12,603 nucleotides of DNA from assembly GCA_035264445.1 (NCBI GenBank), contig DATFQE010000133.1:1-12603 (forward strand), in the 5' to 3' direction. Positions 1-5,749 of the stretch are shown here, one piece after another (position 1 is the stretch's first letter; the number at the start of each line of letters is the position of its first letter). Position numbers and translations under genes: made by a program. The notes under the pieces are model-generated. The model searched no databases and was not told where the DNA came from. It saw only the letters and a program-made list of their open reading frames with translations. This DNA is from DATFQE01 sp035264445 (GTDB lineage Bacteria > Actinomycetota > Thermoleophilia > Gaiellales > Gaiellaceae).

Positions 1-447
1 CCCCCGGCCGCCGCCGCCCGCGGCCGCCTTGATCACGAGCGGATAGCCGAGCTCGTCGGGCTCGCCCTGCGGGACGACCGGAACCCCGGCCTCGCGTGCG
101 ATCCGCTTCGCCTCGAGCTTGTCCCCGCCCGCCCGCAAAGCGTCGGGCGACGGGCCGACGAAGACGAGCTCCGCGGCCTCCACCGCCTCCGCGAAGTCTG
201 GGTCTTCGGCCAGGAAGCCGTAGCCGGGGTGGATCGCGTCCGCGCCGGTCTGCTTCGCCGCGCGAATGTGCTCCTCCGAGGCGAGGTAGCCGGCGATCTC
301 GACGACCTCGTCGGCGACGCGCGCGTGCAGCGCGCCGCGGTCGTCGGGAGCGACCACGGCCACGGTTCCGATCCCGAGCTCGCGGCAGGTGCGGAAGACC
401 CGCGCCGCGATCTCGCCGCGGTTCGCTACGAGGAGCTTGTCGAGCAC
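1..447 (-). CDS. accC: Biotin carboxylase subunit of an acyl-CoA carboxylase (5' part only)
   Basis: This is the N-terminal 149 codons of a biotin carboxylase, which uses ATP and bicarbonate to carboxylate biotin for an acyl-CoA carboxylase. The reading frame runs off the window at base 1. Visible hallmarks are the start KLLVANRGEIAARV (residues 4-17), IHPGYGFLAE (72-81), the GDK lysine (108-110) and the glycine-rich ATP-grasp loop KAAAGGGGRG (140-149) at the cut. The GTG at 447 is chosen because it precedes the conserved start, and an in-frame TAG at 481-483 with no ATG, GTG or TTG between leaves no alternative. TAAGGT lies 8 bases upstream and could act as a -10 or supply AAGG as a weak ribosome site. 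The full protein could be an AccA3/PccA/MccA type with a biotin-carrier domain; its C terminus is not visible. An MCC beta subunit and a LiuC-type hydratase on the same strand suggest methylcrotonyl-CoA carboxylase alpha. Family certain; substrate inferred. Confidence 0.93.
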   Translation of the reverse strand, partial: MLDKLLVANRGEIAARVFRTCRELGIGTVAVVAPDDRGALHARVADEVVEIAGYLASEEHIRAAKQTGADAIHPGYGFLAEDPDFAEAVEAAELVFVGPSPDALRAGGDKLEAKRIAREAGVPVVPQGEPDELGYPLVIKAAAGGGGRG

Positions 448-455
448 GGCCGCGT

Positions 456-461
456 ACCTTA
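456..461 (-). promoter_or_regulatory. Candidate -10 element (TAAGGT) for the biotin carboxylase
   Basis: TAAGGT on the minus strand ends 8 bases before the GTG at 447. It fits TANNNT at leaderless spacing, but its AAGG could equally be a weak Shine-Dalgarno sequence. No convincing -35 is visible. Confidence 0.35.
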
Positions 462-480
462 CGGCGGCCTTGCTATGGCG

Positions 481-582
481 CTAGCGACGCTTGTTGTCGT
501 TCCCGCCCGTACGGGTCTCGGGAGCGAAGATCCCGGGCGGTGGAGGCCCCGGACGCGGAGGAATGGATCCCTGCTTGGCCAT
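481..582 (-). CDS. 33-residue small protein upstream of the biotin carboxylase
   Basis: A short ORF of 33 codons plus TAG. It begins MAKQGSIPPRPGPP, continues through a proline run and GIFAPETRTGG, and ends NDNKRR. It is basic, proline-rich and has no membrane segment or signal peptide. I recognise no family. Two things argue it is translated: a TANNNT hexamer (TAGACT) ends 6 bases before its ATG, matching the arrangement at several other starts here, and it fills the space between the membrane-protein stop (587) and the carboxylase start 33 bases downstream. It could be a small carboxylase-associated protein, analogous in position only to small epsilon subunits of actinobacterial acyl-CoA carboxylases, or a leader peptide. 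There is no sequence proof of either. Confidence 0.5.
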   Translation of the reverse strand: MAKQGSIPPRPGPPPPGIFAPETRTGGNDNKRR

Positions 583-586
583 GAGA

Positions 587-1066
587 TCAGTCTAGCGCCA
601 GCTCCAGAGACCACAGTCCGATGGCCAGCACGAGAAGCGCGCAGGCGACGCGAAAGAAGACGATCAAACGGTCGATCGCGTTCTGGTTGTCGTCCCACGC
701 CGACTTCATCCAGTAGGAAAGCGTTCGCTGCACGTCTCGCAACGGCGTTCCCTCGGCCTGAAAGTGCTCGTACACGGCAGCGCCGTACAGTGCGAATGTG
801 AATCCGGACTTCGGCAAGAGGACGTAGACGCCCAGGACGATGCTCGCGATCGCTGCGGCAGTGCCCGTCAGGGTCAGCCACGCATCGCCGTTGGTTGCCA
901 AGGCACGGCCGCCGAGGAACGAGACGACGATCGCCGTAGCCGTCAAGAGCACACCTGTTCTTGCTCGTAGCTCCTCCAACAACCGCTCCTGTTGCCCGAG
1001 GGTCCGCAGGGCGAGGTCGTACGCGAGCTGCTCCAGGTGTTCCCCGCCGGAGGCGTCAGCAGCCAT
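587..1066 (-). CDS. Small membrane protein with three predicted helices
   Basis: This 159-residue protein has a charged, probably helical N terminus (residues about 9-36, rich in Leu, Glu, Arg and Gln) followed by three hydrophobic segments at about 38-57, 63-84 and 134-156. A cytosolic-looking loop lies between helices 2 and 3, containing the aromatic and polar stretch YWMKSAWDDNQNAIDRL (118-134). I do not recognise a named function. The layout of an amphipathic helix, RTGVLLTA and paired helices loosely resembles the membrane domains of Pycsar-type effectors, but no cyclase or other defence gene is nearby, so this is only a resemblance. The ATG at 1066 follows a GGAGGA that is nearly adjacent to it, closer than ideal. 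The gene lies 17 bases after the MFS stop on the same strand, so the two are probably co-transcribed. Confidence 0.8.
   Translation of the reverse strand: MAADASGGEHLEQLAYDLALRTLGQQERLLEELRARTGVLLTATAIVVSFLGGRALATNGDAWLTLTGTAAAIASIVLGVYVLLPKSGFTFALYGAAVYEHFQAEGTPLRDVQRTLSYWMKSAWDDNQNAIDRLIVFFRVACALLVLAIGLWSLELALD
589..594 (-). promoter_or_regulatory. Candidate -10 element (TAGACT) for a leaderless start at 582
   Basis: TAGACT on the minus strand ends 6 bases before the ATG at 582, and no Shine-Dalgarno sequence is present. It lies within the last codons of the upstream membrane-protein gene. If active, it starts a transcript covering the 33-residue ORF and the biotin carboxylase. Confidence 0.4.
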
Positions 1067-1083
1067 TCCTCCATCGTCGCGGG

Positions 1084-2223
1084 CTAGTCGGACGTCCGCG
1101 TCGGCGTCCGCCCTACCAAGAGCAGGCTGAGGAGACACACGCCGGAGAGGACGAGGTATGGGACGGCGTCGGACGTGGCGCGGGCGAGCGCGCCGCCGCC
1201 CGACGCGCCGAGCGCCTGGCCGGGCGCCCAGGCGAGGTTGACCAGCGCGAACCCGTACGCGTAGTCCAGCCCGCGCCGCTCGGCGAGGTCGGTCAGGTGC
1301 GACATCGCGGGCGTCCAGAAGACGCCGAACGACATGCCCGCGAGGATGACGAACGCGGCGAGCACCCAGCGCGAGTCGGGCCAGGGCAGCACGGCCGTCA
1401 TCACCGCCGAGGCGGCGAGGCCGAAGCGAATCGGCAGCAGCCGGCCGCGGACGTCGGAGATGCGCCCGGCGAGCGGGTTGAGCACCGCCTCGATGCCGGC
1501 TGAGACGAGGAAGACGATTCCGATGCCGACCGCGCTCATGCCGAGGTCGTCGAGGCGGAGCGACACGAGCACGCCCATGGTCGAGAAGAGCAGGGCGGGC
1601 AGGGCGACGAACCAGACGGTTCCGAGGATCGTTCGATCCTCGACCGCCTGCCAGAGCATCGAGAGCGGCTGGGGCTCCTCCGGCCTGGCGGCCGGCGTCA
1701 ACGCCGCCCAGACCGCCAGCCCGAGGCCGGCGGCGCCCACGGCGGCGAAGGCGATCTCGGTACCCGTGACCGACGCGACAGCACCGAGGATCGGGCCGCA
1801 GAGAGCGCCGACGATCGCGGCGCTCATCGCCGTTCCGATCAGGAATCCGCGGCGGCCCGCGGGCGCCCGGGAGACCAACCACGCCAGAGCGGCCGTCCAG
1901 GTCAGCGCGCTGGCGAAGCCCTGGACGAAGCGGGCCAGGTCGAGGAGCACGATCCCGTTCGCGAACCCGAAGATCGTGGTCGTGACGACCATCAGCAGCA
2001 GGCCCGCGATCACCGTGGGCTTGACCCCGAACCGCGCCGCCGACATTCCGCCCGGGATCCCGCCCACGAGCGCGCCCGCCGGATATGCCGCGGCCAGCAG
2101 TCCGACGCCCGCCTTGGAGAGGTCGAGATCCTCGGCGTACTCCGGCAACAGCGGCGTCAGCGCCGTGAAGAAGACCGTGTCGACGAACACCATCGCGCCG
2201 ACGAGGAGCAGCAGCCGCCGCAC
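1084..2223 (-). CDS. Major facilitator superfamily transporter
   Basis: A 379-residue polytopic inner-membrane protein with about 12 hydrophobic helices, usual for an MFS permease. The MFS loop 2-3 signature appears as GGMSAARFGVK (58-68). Its second-half counterpart is NPLAGRISDVRGR (249-261) between helices 8 and 9. The central loop (about 176-200) is short and acidic. Family knowledge suggests a DHA1-like drug or metabolite exporter, but the substrate cannot be read from the sequence. The start is a GTG at 2223 followed by RRLLLLVG, with no clear Shine-Dalgarno sequence. It is divergent from the hydrolase at 2287 across 63 bases and followed 17 bases later by a small membrane protein that may be co-expressed. 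Confidence 0.92.
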   Translation of the reverse strand: MRRLLLLVGAMVFVDTVFFTALTPLLPEYAEDLDLSKAGVGLLAAAYPAGALVGGIPGGMSAARFGVKPTVIAGLLLMVVTTTIFGFANGIVLLDLARFVQGFASALTWTAALAWLVSRAPAGRRGFLIGTAMSAAIVGALCGPILGAVASVTGTEIAFAAVGAAGLGLAVWAALTPAARPEEPQPLSMLWQAVEDRTILGTVWFVALPALLFSTMGVLVSLRLDDLGMSAVGIGIVFLVSAGIEAVLNPLAGRISDVRGRLLPIRFGLAASAVMTAVLPWPDSRWVLAAFVILAGMSFGVFWTPAMSHLTDLAERRGLDYAYGFALVNLAWAPGQALGASGGGALARATSDAVPYLVLSGVCLLSLLLVGRTPTRTSD

Positions 2224-2273
2224 GCGGCGCTATGTCGTCGAGCTCGGCTTGCGCGAGGTCGTCACGGGGGGCG

Positions 2274-2279
2274 TATCTT
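2274..2279 (+). promoter_or_regulatory. Candidate -10 element (TATCTT) for the hydrolase
   Basis: TATCTT ends 7 bases before the GTG at 2287, consistent with a leaderless transcript. TTGCGC at 2249-2254 is a weak -35 candidate with 19-base spacing. The rest of the 63-base divergent region (2224-2286) shows no other clear motif, and no equally good -10 is seen for the MFS gene. Confidence 0.45.
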
Positions 2280-2286
2280 CGCGCAA

Positions 2287-3123
2287 GTGGCGTGGACCGA
2301 CTTCACCACGCAGGACGACGGGCCGCTGATCGCTGGTCGCCGCGCGGGCAGCGGGCCGCCGGTTCTCCTGCTGCACGGTGGGCCGGGGCTCGGCTTCGAC
2401 TACCTGCGCGAGCTCGCCGAGGAGCTCGCGCAGGAGAACGACGTCGCGTGGTACCAACAGCGCGGGCAGGCGCCGTCCGCGCAGGAGAGGCCGTACACCG
2501 TGGCGGCCGACGTCGGGGATGCCCGCCGCGTCGTCGACGCGCTCGGCTGGGAGACGGCATACGTCGTCGGGCATTCGTGGGGCGGGCACCTCGCGCTCCA
2601 CGTCGCGGAGGCGATGCCCGAGCGGCTGCTCGGCGTGCTCGCCGTCGACCCGCTCGGCGCCGTCGGCGACGGACGGTGGCCGGAATTCGACGAGGAGATC
2701 TTCCGCCGCACGCCCGAGGCGGTGCGTGCCCGGGCGCGCGAGCTCGACGAGCTCTCGACGGCCGGCGAGGCCGACGACGAGCTGGCGCTCGAAGGGATGC
2801 TCCTCGTCTGGCCCGCATACTTCGCCGAGCCCGAGCGCGCGCCGCCGATCCCCGAGCTGCGATTGTCGAGCGAGCGCTCGGCCGAGATGGTGCAGTCGAT
2901 TCTGGCCGAGTTGCCGGCGCTCGAGGCGCGGCTGCCGGAGATTCGCGTCCCGGTCGGCTTCGTCCACGGCTCGCGGAGCCCGATGCCGGTCGCCGCCTCG
3001 ACCGACGCGGCCGAGCGGATTCGGGGCGCCTGGGTCGAGGTCGTCGACGGTGCCGGGCACTTCGTATGGGTCGAGGCGCCCGGCGCTGTTCGCGCGGCGC
3101 TTCGACGCCTTACCGCCAAGTAG
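2287..3123 (+). CDS. Alpha/beta-fold hydrolase, proline-iminopeptidase-like
   Basis: A 278-residue cytosolic alpha/beta hydrolase. HGGPG (30-34) forms the oxyanion region typical of prolyl aminopeptidase-like enzymes. WYQQRG (55-60) matches the YDQRG strand of that family. The nucleophile elbow is GHSWGG with Ser97, and the catalytic His is in GAGHF (His258). The usual acid after strand beta-7 (HGxxD) is missing: the sequence reads HGSRSPMP (227-234) with Ser231 in that place. Asp121 in AVDPLGA, after strand beta-6, is a likely substitute. A cap domain spans about 130-200. Substrate unknown: an ester, amide or peptide. The start is GTG with a TATCTT 7 bases upstream. Its last 14 bases overlap the convergent hydratase gene. 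Hydrolase fold is certain; specificity is not. Confidence 0.92.
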   Translation: MAWTDFTTQDDGPLIAGRRAGSGPPVLLLHGGPGLGFDYLRELAEELAQENDVAWYQQRGQAPSAQERPYTVAADVGDARRVVDALGWETAYVVGHSWGGHLALHVAEAMPERLLGVLAVDPLGAVGDGRWPEFDEEIFRRTPEAVRARARELDELSTAGEADDELALEGMLLVWPAYFAEPERAPPIPELRLSSERSAEMVQSILAELPALEARLPEIRVPVGFVHGSRSPMPVAASTDAAERIRGAWVEVVDGAGHFVWVEAPGAVRAALRRLTAK

Positions 3124-3850
3124 GCGAGCGCCGCTCCAGGAAGGCACGGAGCCCCTCCTGGCCCTCGGGGCTCGTGCGCAGTCGCGCCGCGATGTGGGCG
3201 CTGTCGAGGGCGGCGGGCGCCGTGCGGACGAGCTGCTTCGCCTCGCGGGCCGCCAGCGGGCCGGAGCTGAGCAGCTCGCCGACGACGCGGTCGACGGCCT
3301 CGTCGAGCTCGTCCGCGATCTCGTGCACGAGCCCGATCCGGAGCGCCGCCTGCGCATCGAAGCGCTCGCCCGTCAGGAAGTACCGCCGGGCCGCGCCGGG
3401 GCCGATCGTCGGCAGGACGAAGGGCGAGATGACTGCCGGAACGATCCCGAGCTTGACCTCGGAGAAGCCGAAGACCGCGTCTTCGCCGGCCAGGGCGATG
3501 TCGGCGCAGGCAACAAGCCCCGAGCCGCCGCCGAGCGCGTAACCCTGGACGCGTGCGACCACCGGGGCGGGACATGCGTCGATCGCCTCGAGCATCGAGT
3601 ACAGCCGCATGGCGTCCTCGACGTTCTCGTCGTAGGTGAGGTCGATCGCGGACCGCTGCCAGGCGACGTCGGCGCCCGCGCAGAAGCTCGGCCCGTCGCC
3701 GGCGAGGACGACCGCGCGGGCGTCGCCGACGTCGGAGAACGCGTCCGTGAGCTCGGCGATCAGCGCGGCGTCGAAGGCGTTGCGCCGCTCCGGACGGGCG
3801 AGCGTGACGCGCAGGATCGGGCCTTCCCGCTCGATGCGGAGCGCGCTCAT
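3110..3850 (-). CDS. liuC: Enoyl-CoA hydratase, methylglutaconyl-CoA hydratase (LiuC) type
   Basis: A 246-residue crotonase-superfamily enzyme. The CoA/oxyanion motif is SFCAGAD (55-61) and the second oxyanion segment is GYALGGGSGL (103-112). The run FGFSEVKLGIVPAVISPFVL (127-146), then GAARRYFLTGERFDA (152-166), is characteristic of LiuC-type hydratases, which convert 3-methylglutaconyl-CoA to HMG-CoA in leucine breakdown. Glu131 matches the second catalytic Glu of rat enoyl-CoA hydratase, while the first is Gly111, as I recall for the bacterial LiuC group. An MCC carboxyltransferase gene on the same strand supports the role. The ATG at 3850 is preceded by TAAGCT with an 8-base spacer and no Shine-Dalgarno sequence. 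It is convergent with and overlaps the hydrolase by 14 bases. A general enoyl-CoA hydratase is the alternative. Confidence 0.85.
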   Translation of the reverse strand: MSALRIEREGPILRVTLARPERRNAFDAALIAELTDAFSDVGDARAVVLAGDGPSFCAGADVAWQRSAIDLTYDENVEDAMRLYSMLEAIDACPAPVVARVQGYALGGGSGLVACADIALAGEDAVFGFSEVKLGIVPAVISPFVLPTIGPGAARRYFLTGERFDAQAALRIGLVHEIADELDEAVDRVVGELLSSGPLAAREAKQLVRTAPAALDSAHIAARLRTSPEGQEGLRAFLERRSPTWR

Positions 3851-3858
3851 GGCCGCGG

Positions 3859-3864
3859 AGCTTA
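3859..3864 (-). promoter_or_regulatory. Candidate -10 element (TAAGCT) for the LiuC-type hydratase
   Basis: TAAGCT on the minus strand ends 8 bases before the ATG at 3850. It shares the TA at 3863-3864 with the opposing plus-strand hexamer TAGAGT, so the two divergent promoters would overlap. Confidence 0.45.
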
Positions 3865-3868
3865 GAGT
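3863..3868 (+). promoter_or_regulatory. Candidate -10 element (TAGAGT) for the DHDPS-family aldolase
   Basis: TAGAGT ends 7 bases before the ATG at 3876. It supports that start over the in-frame ATG at 3849, which lies upstream of this hexamer and overlaps the hydratase start. Confidence 0.45.
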
Positions 3869-3875
3869 CGAGGGC

Positions 3876-4712
3876 ATGCTCCGAGGCGCCATAGCCGCCG
3901 CCGTCACACCTCTCCGGGACGAGGGTCGCGCGCTCGACGAGGACGCCGTCGCGCCGTACGTCGACTTCCTGGCGGCGGGAGGCGTGGACGGGATTCTCCC
4001 GCTCGGCACGACGGGCGAGGGCATCCTGCTCACGATCGACGAGCGGCGCCGCGTGGCGGGGCGCTTCGTCGCGGCCGCGGACGGCCGCTTGCAGGTCGCC
4101 GTGCACGCGGGCGCCCAGACGACCGCCGACACGGCCGCGTTGGCGGCACACGCGGCCGAGGCCGGCGCCGACGCCGTTGCGGTCATCGGCCCGCCGTACT
4201 ACCCGCTCGACGACGCGGCGCTGCTCGCGCACTTCACCGCCGCCGCGCGCGCCTGCGAGCCGCTGCCGTTCTACCTCTACGAGTTCAAGGGCCGTGCCGG
4301 CTACTCGATCCCGCCCGGGGTGATCGAACGCCTGCGCGAGACGGCGTCGAACCTGCGTGGCCTGAAGGTCTCCAATCAGCCGTTCGAGGCCGTGGAGCCG
4401 TACCTGATCGAAGGGCTCGACGTCTTCGTCGGCGCCGAAGGTCTCGTCCGGCAAGGCCTGCAGCGCGGTGCGGCCGGCGCGGTCTCGGGGCTCGCCGCCG
4501 CGTTCCCGGAGCTGATCGCCGGGCTGGTCCACGACGGCGCGGGCGAGCTCGGACCCGTTCGTGCCGCCGTCGAGCGGTTCCCGTTCCACGCGGCGCTCAA
4601 GCGAATCGTCGGCTCGAAGGGCGTGCCGGTCCGCGAGGACGTACGCGCGCCGCTCCGAGGTCTCACCGACGCAGAGTGCGAGGAGCTCGACCGCTGGCTC
4701 GAGTCGTCGTAG
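3876..4712 (+). CDS. DHDPS/N-acetylneuraminate-lyase family aldolase
   Basis: A 278-residue TIM-barrel class I aldolase or lyase. The family start GAIAAAVTPL (4-13) and the pyruvate-carboxylate binding GTTGEG (44-49) are present. Lys164 in GLKVSN is the Schiff-base lysine. The family YNxP is altered to YEFK (135-138), keeping the catalytic Tyr135 but not the Asn and Pro, so this is probably not DapA itself. Members of the superfamily cleave or dehydrate 2-keto acids such as N-acetylneuraminate, keto-deoxy sugar acids or pyrroline-4-hydroxy-2-carboxylate. The overlapping downstream DAO-family oxidoreductase favours an amino- or imino-acid pathway, which is inference. ATG 3876 is chosen because it sits right before the conserved GAIAAAVTPL and 7 bases after a TAGAGT; an upstream ATG at 3849 would add nine residues. 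Only 25 bases separate it from the divergent hydratase start. Confidence 0.9.
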   Translation: MLRGAIAAAVTPLRDEGRALDEDAVAPYVDFLAAGGVDGILPLGTTGEGILLTIDERRRVAGRFVAAADGRLQVAVHAGAQTTADTAALAAHAAEAGADAVAVIGPPYYPLDDAALLAHFTAAARACEPLPFYLYEFKGRAGYSIPPGVIERLRETASNLRGLKVSNQPFEAVEPYLIEGLDVFVGAEGLVRQGLQRGAAGAVSGLAAAFPELIAGLVHDGAGELGPVRAAVERFPFHAALKRIVGSKGVPVREDVRAPLRGLTDAECEELDRWLESS

Positions 4713-5749
4713 CGGGCGCGGGCGCAACCGGCGCGAGCATCGCGTACAACCTGGCGCTGCTCGGCGCCCAAGACGTGGTGCTCGCCGACCCGCGAGGCGT
4801 CGCCGGCGGTTCCACGAGCCGGGCGATGGGCGGCGTCCGCCAGCAGTTCTCCACCGCCGCGGAGGTGCGCCTCGCCCAGGCGAGCATCCGCTTCTTCGCC
4901 GACCTCGGCGCGCCGCTGTTCAGGCAGGTCGGCTACCTGTTCATCGCGACGACCGAGCAGGGCTTGGCCGCGCTCGAGGAACGCCGCGAGCTCCAGGAGT
5001 CGCTCGGCGTCCCGGTGGAGCGCGTCGACCCGCGGGAGGTGACGGGCCTCTTCGCCGACGACGTGCTCGGAGCCGTCACCTGCCGCGAGGACGGCGTGGC
5101 CGATCCGTCGGGCGTCTGCCGCGAGGTCGTGCGTCGGGCCGCGGAGCTCGGCGTCGACGTGCGGGAGGGGGTCGACGCCGTCGAGGTCGGCGGGGACGTC
5201 CTCGTGATCGCGTCGGGCCCGTGGTCGCGCGACGTCGCCGGCCGCGTCGGCGTCGACCTCCCGATCCGGCCGCTCTGCCGCCAGCTCGTCGACACGGAGC
5301 CCGTGGACGGGCTGCCTGCGTCGCTGCCGATGGTGATCGAGGCGGAGACGGGCTTCCATTTCCGCAGGACGCCGGCCGGCGGACTGCGGCTGGCGATGGG
5401 CGAGGAGGTCTCGCGCTGGGGCTTCGAGACGGAAGTCGACGAGCGGCTCGTCGACGACTGGCTGGCGCGGCTCGCGCGGCGGTACCCGCCGGCCGCCGGG
5501 ATCGCGGTCACGCGCGCGTGGGCCGGCCTCTACGACATGACCCCGGACGCGCACCCGATCCTGGGCTGGGGCGGGGACGGCGTGTACGCGGCCTGCGGCT
5601 TCTCCGGCCACGGGTTCATGCAGTCGCCCGCGGTCGGGCGCGCGGTGGCCGAGGAGGTGCTCCACCGCGAGTCCGAGCTCGATCTGTCGCCGTTCCGTCT
5701 CGACCGTTTCGCCGGCGACGAGGTGTTCCCGGAGACACTCGTCCTGTGA
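4676..5749 (+). CDS. FAD-dependent oxidoreductase, DAO / sarcosine-oxidase-like
   Basis: A 357-residue flavoprotein of the D-amino-acid oxidase superfamily. The dinucleotide-binding GAGATG is at 14-19 and the ribose-binding acid at the end of strand 2 is Asp38. GGSTSRAMGGVRQQF (44-58) is the second FAD segment typical of sarcosine oxidase/dehydrogenase beta-like enzymes. The C-terminal signature runs from WAGLYDMTPDAHPILG (282-297) to CGFSGHGFMQSP (307-318). It should oxidise a secondary or primary amine, such as an N-methyl or D-amino/imino acid, using FAD; the substrate is unknown. The GTG at 4676 is the only start codon ahead of the FAD motif and puts 37 bases of overlap on the aldolase gene. 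Its TGA overlaps the next GTG by four bases, so the three genes are probably one operon. It is slightly shorter than the common 370-390 residues but looks complete. Confidence 0.92.
   Translation: MRGARPLARVVVAGAGATGASIAYNLALLGAQDVVLADPRGVAGGSTSRAMGGVRQQFSTAAEVRLAQASIRFFADLGAPLFRQVGYLFIATTEQGLAALEERRELQESLGVPVERVDPREVTGLFADDVLGAVTCREDGVADPSGVCREVVRRAAELGVDVREGVDAVEVGGDVLVIASGPWSRDVAGRVGVDLPIRPLCRQLVDTEPVDGLPASLPMVIEAETGFHFRRTPAGGLRLAMGEEVSRWGFETEVDERLVDDWLARLARRYPPAAGIAVTRAWAGLYDMTPDAHPILGWGGDGVYAACGFSGHGFMQSPAVGRAVAEEVLHRESELDLSPFRLDRFAGDEVFPETLVL

Noticed and set aside
96..584. Long Arg/Pro/Ala-rich frames opposite or out of frame with real genes throughout the window
   Set aside because: These result from high GC. 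Composition is dominated by Arg, Pro, Ala and Ser without motifs, and each overlaps a gene with recognisable family signatures.
587..1066. Pycsar or other anti-phage defence locus
   Set aside because: No nucleotide cyclase, TIR, nuclease or other defence gene is adjacent. A general resemblance in membrane layout is not enough.
3849..3876. Upstream ATG at 3849 as start of the aldolase
   Set aside because: It is in frame and would add MAAELRVEG, but it lies upstream of the TAGAGT hexamer, overlaps the divergent hydratase start, and the family's start motif begins right after 3876. It is kept only as a minor alternative.
4676..5749. Sarcosine oxidase proper
   Set aside because: No alpha, gamma or delta subunit genes or folate-linked genes are nearby, and key substrate residues cannot be assigned, so only the DAO superfamily is claimed.
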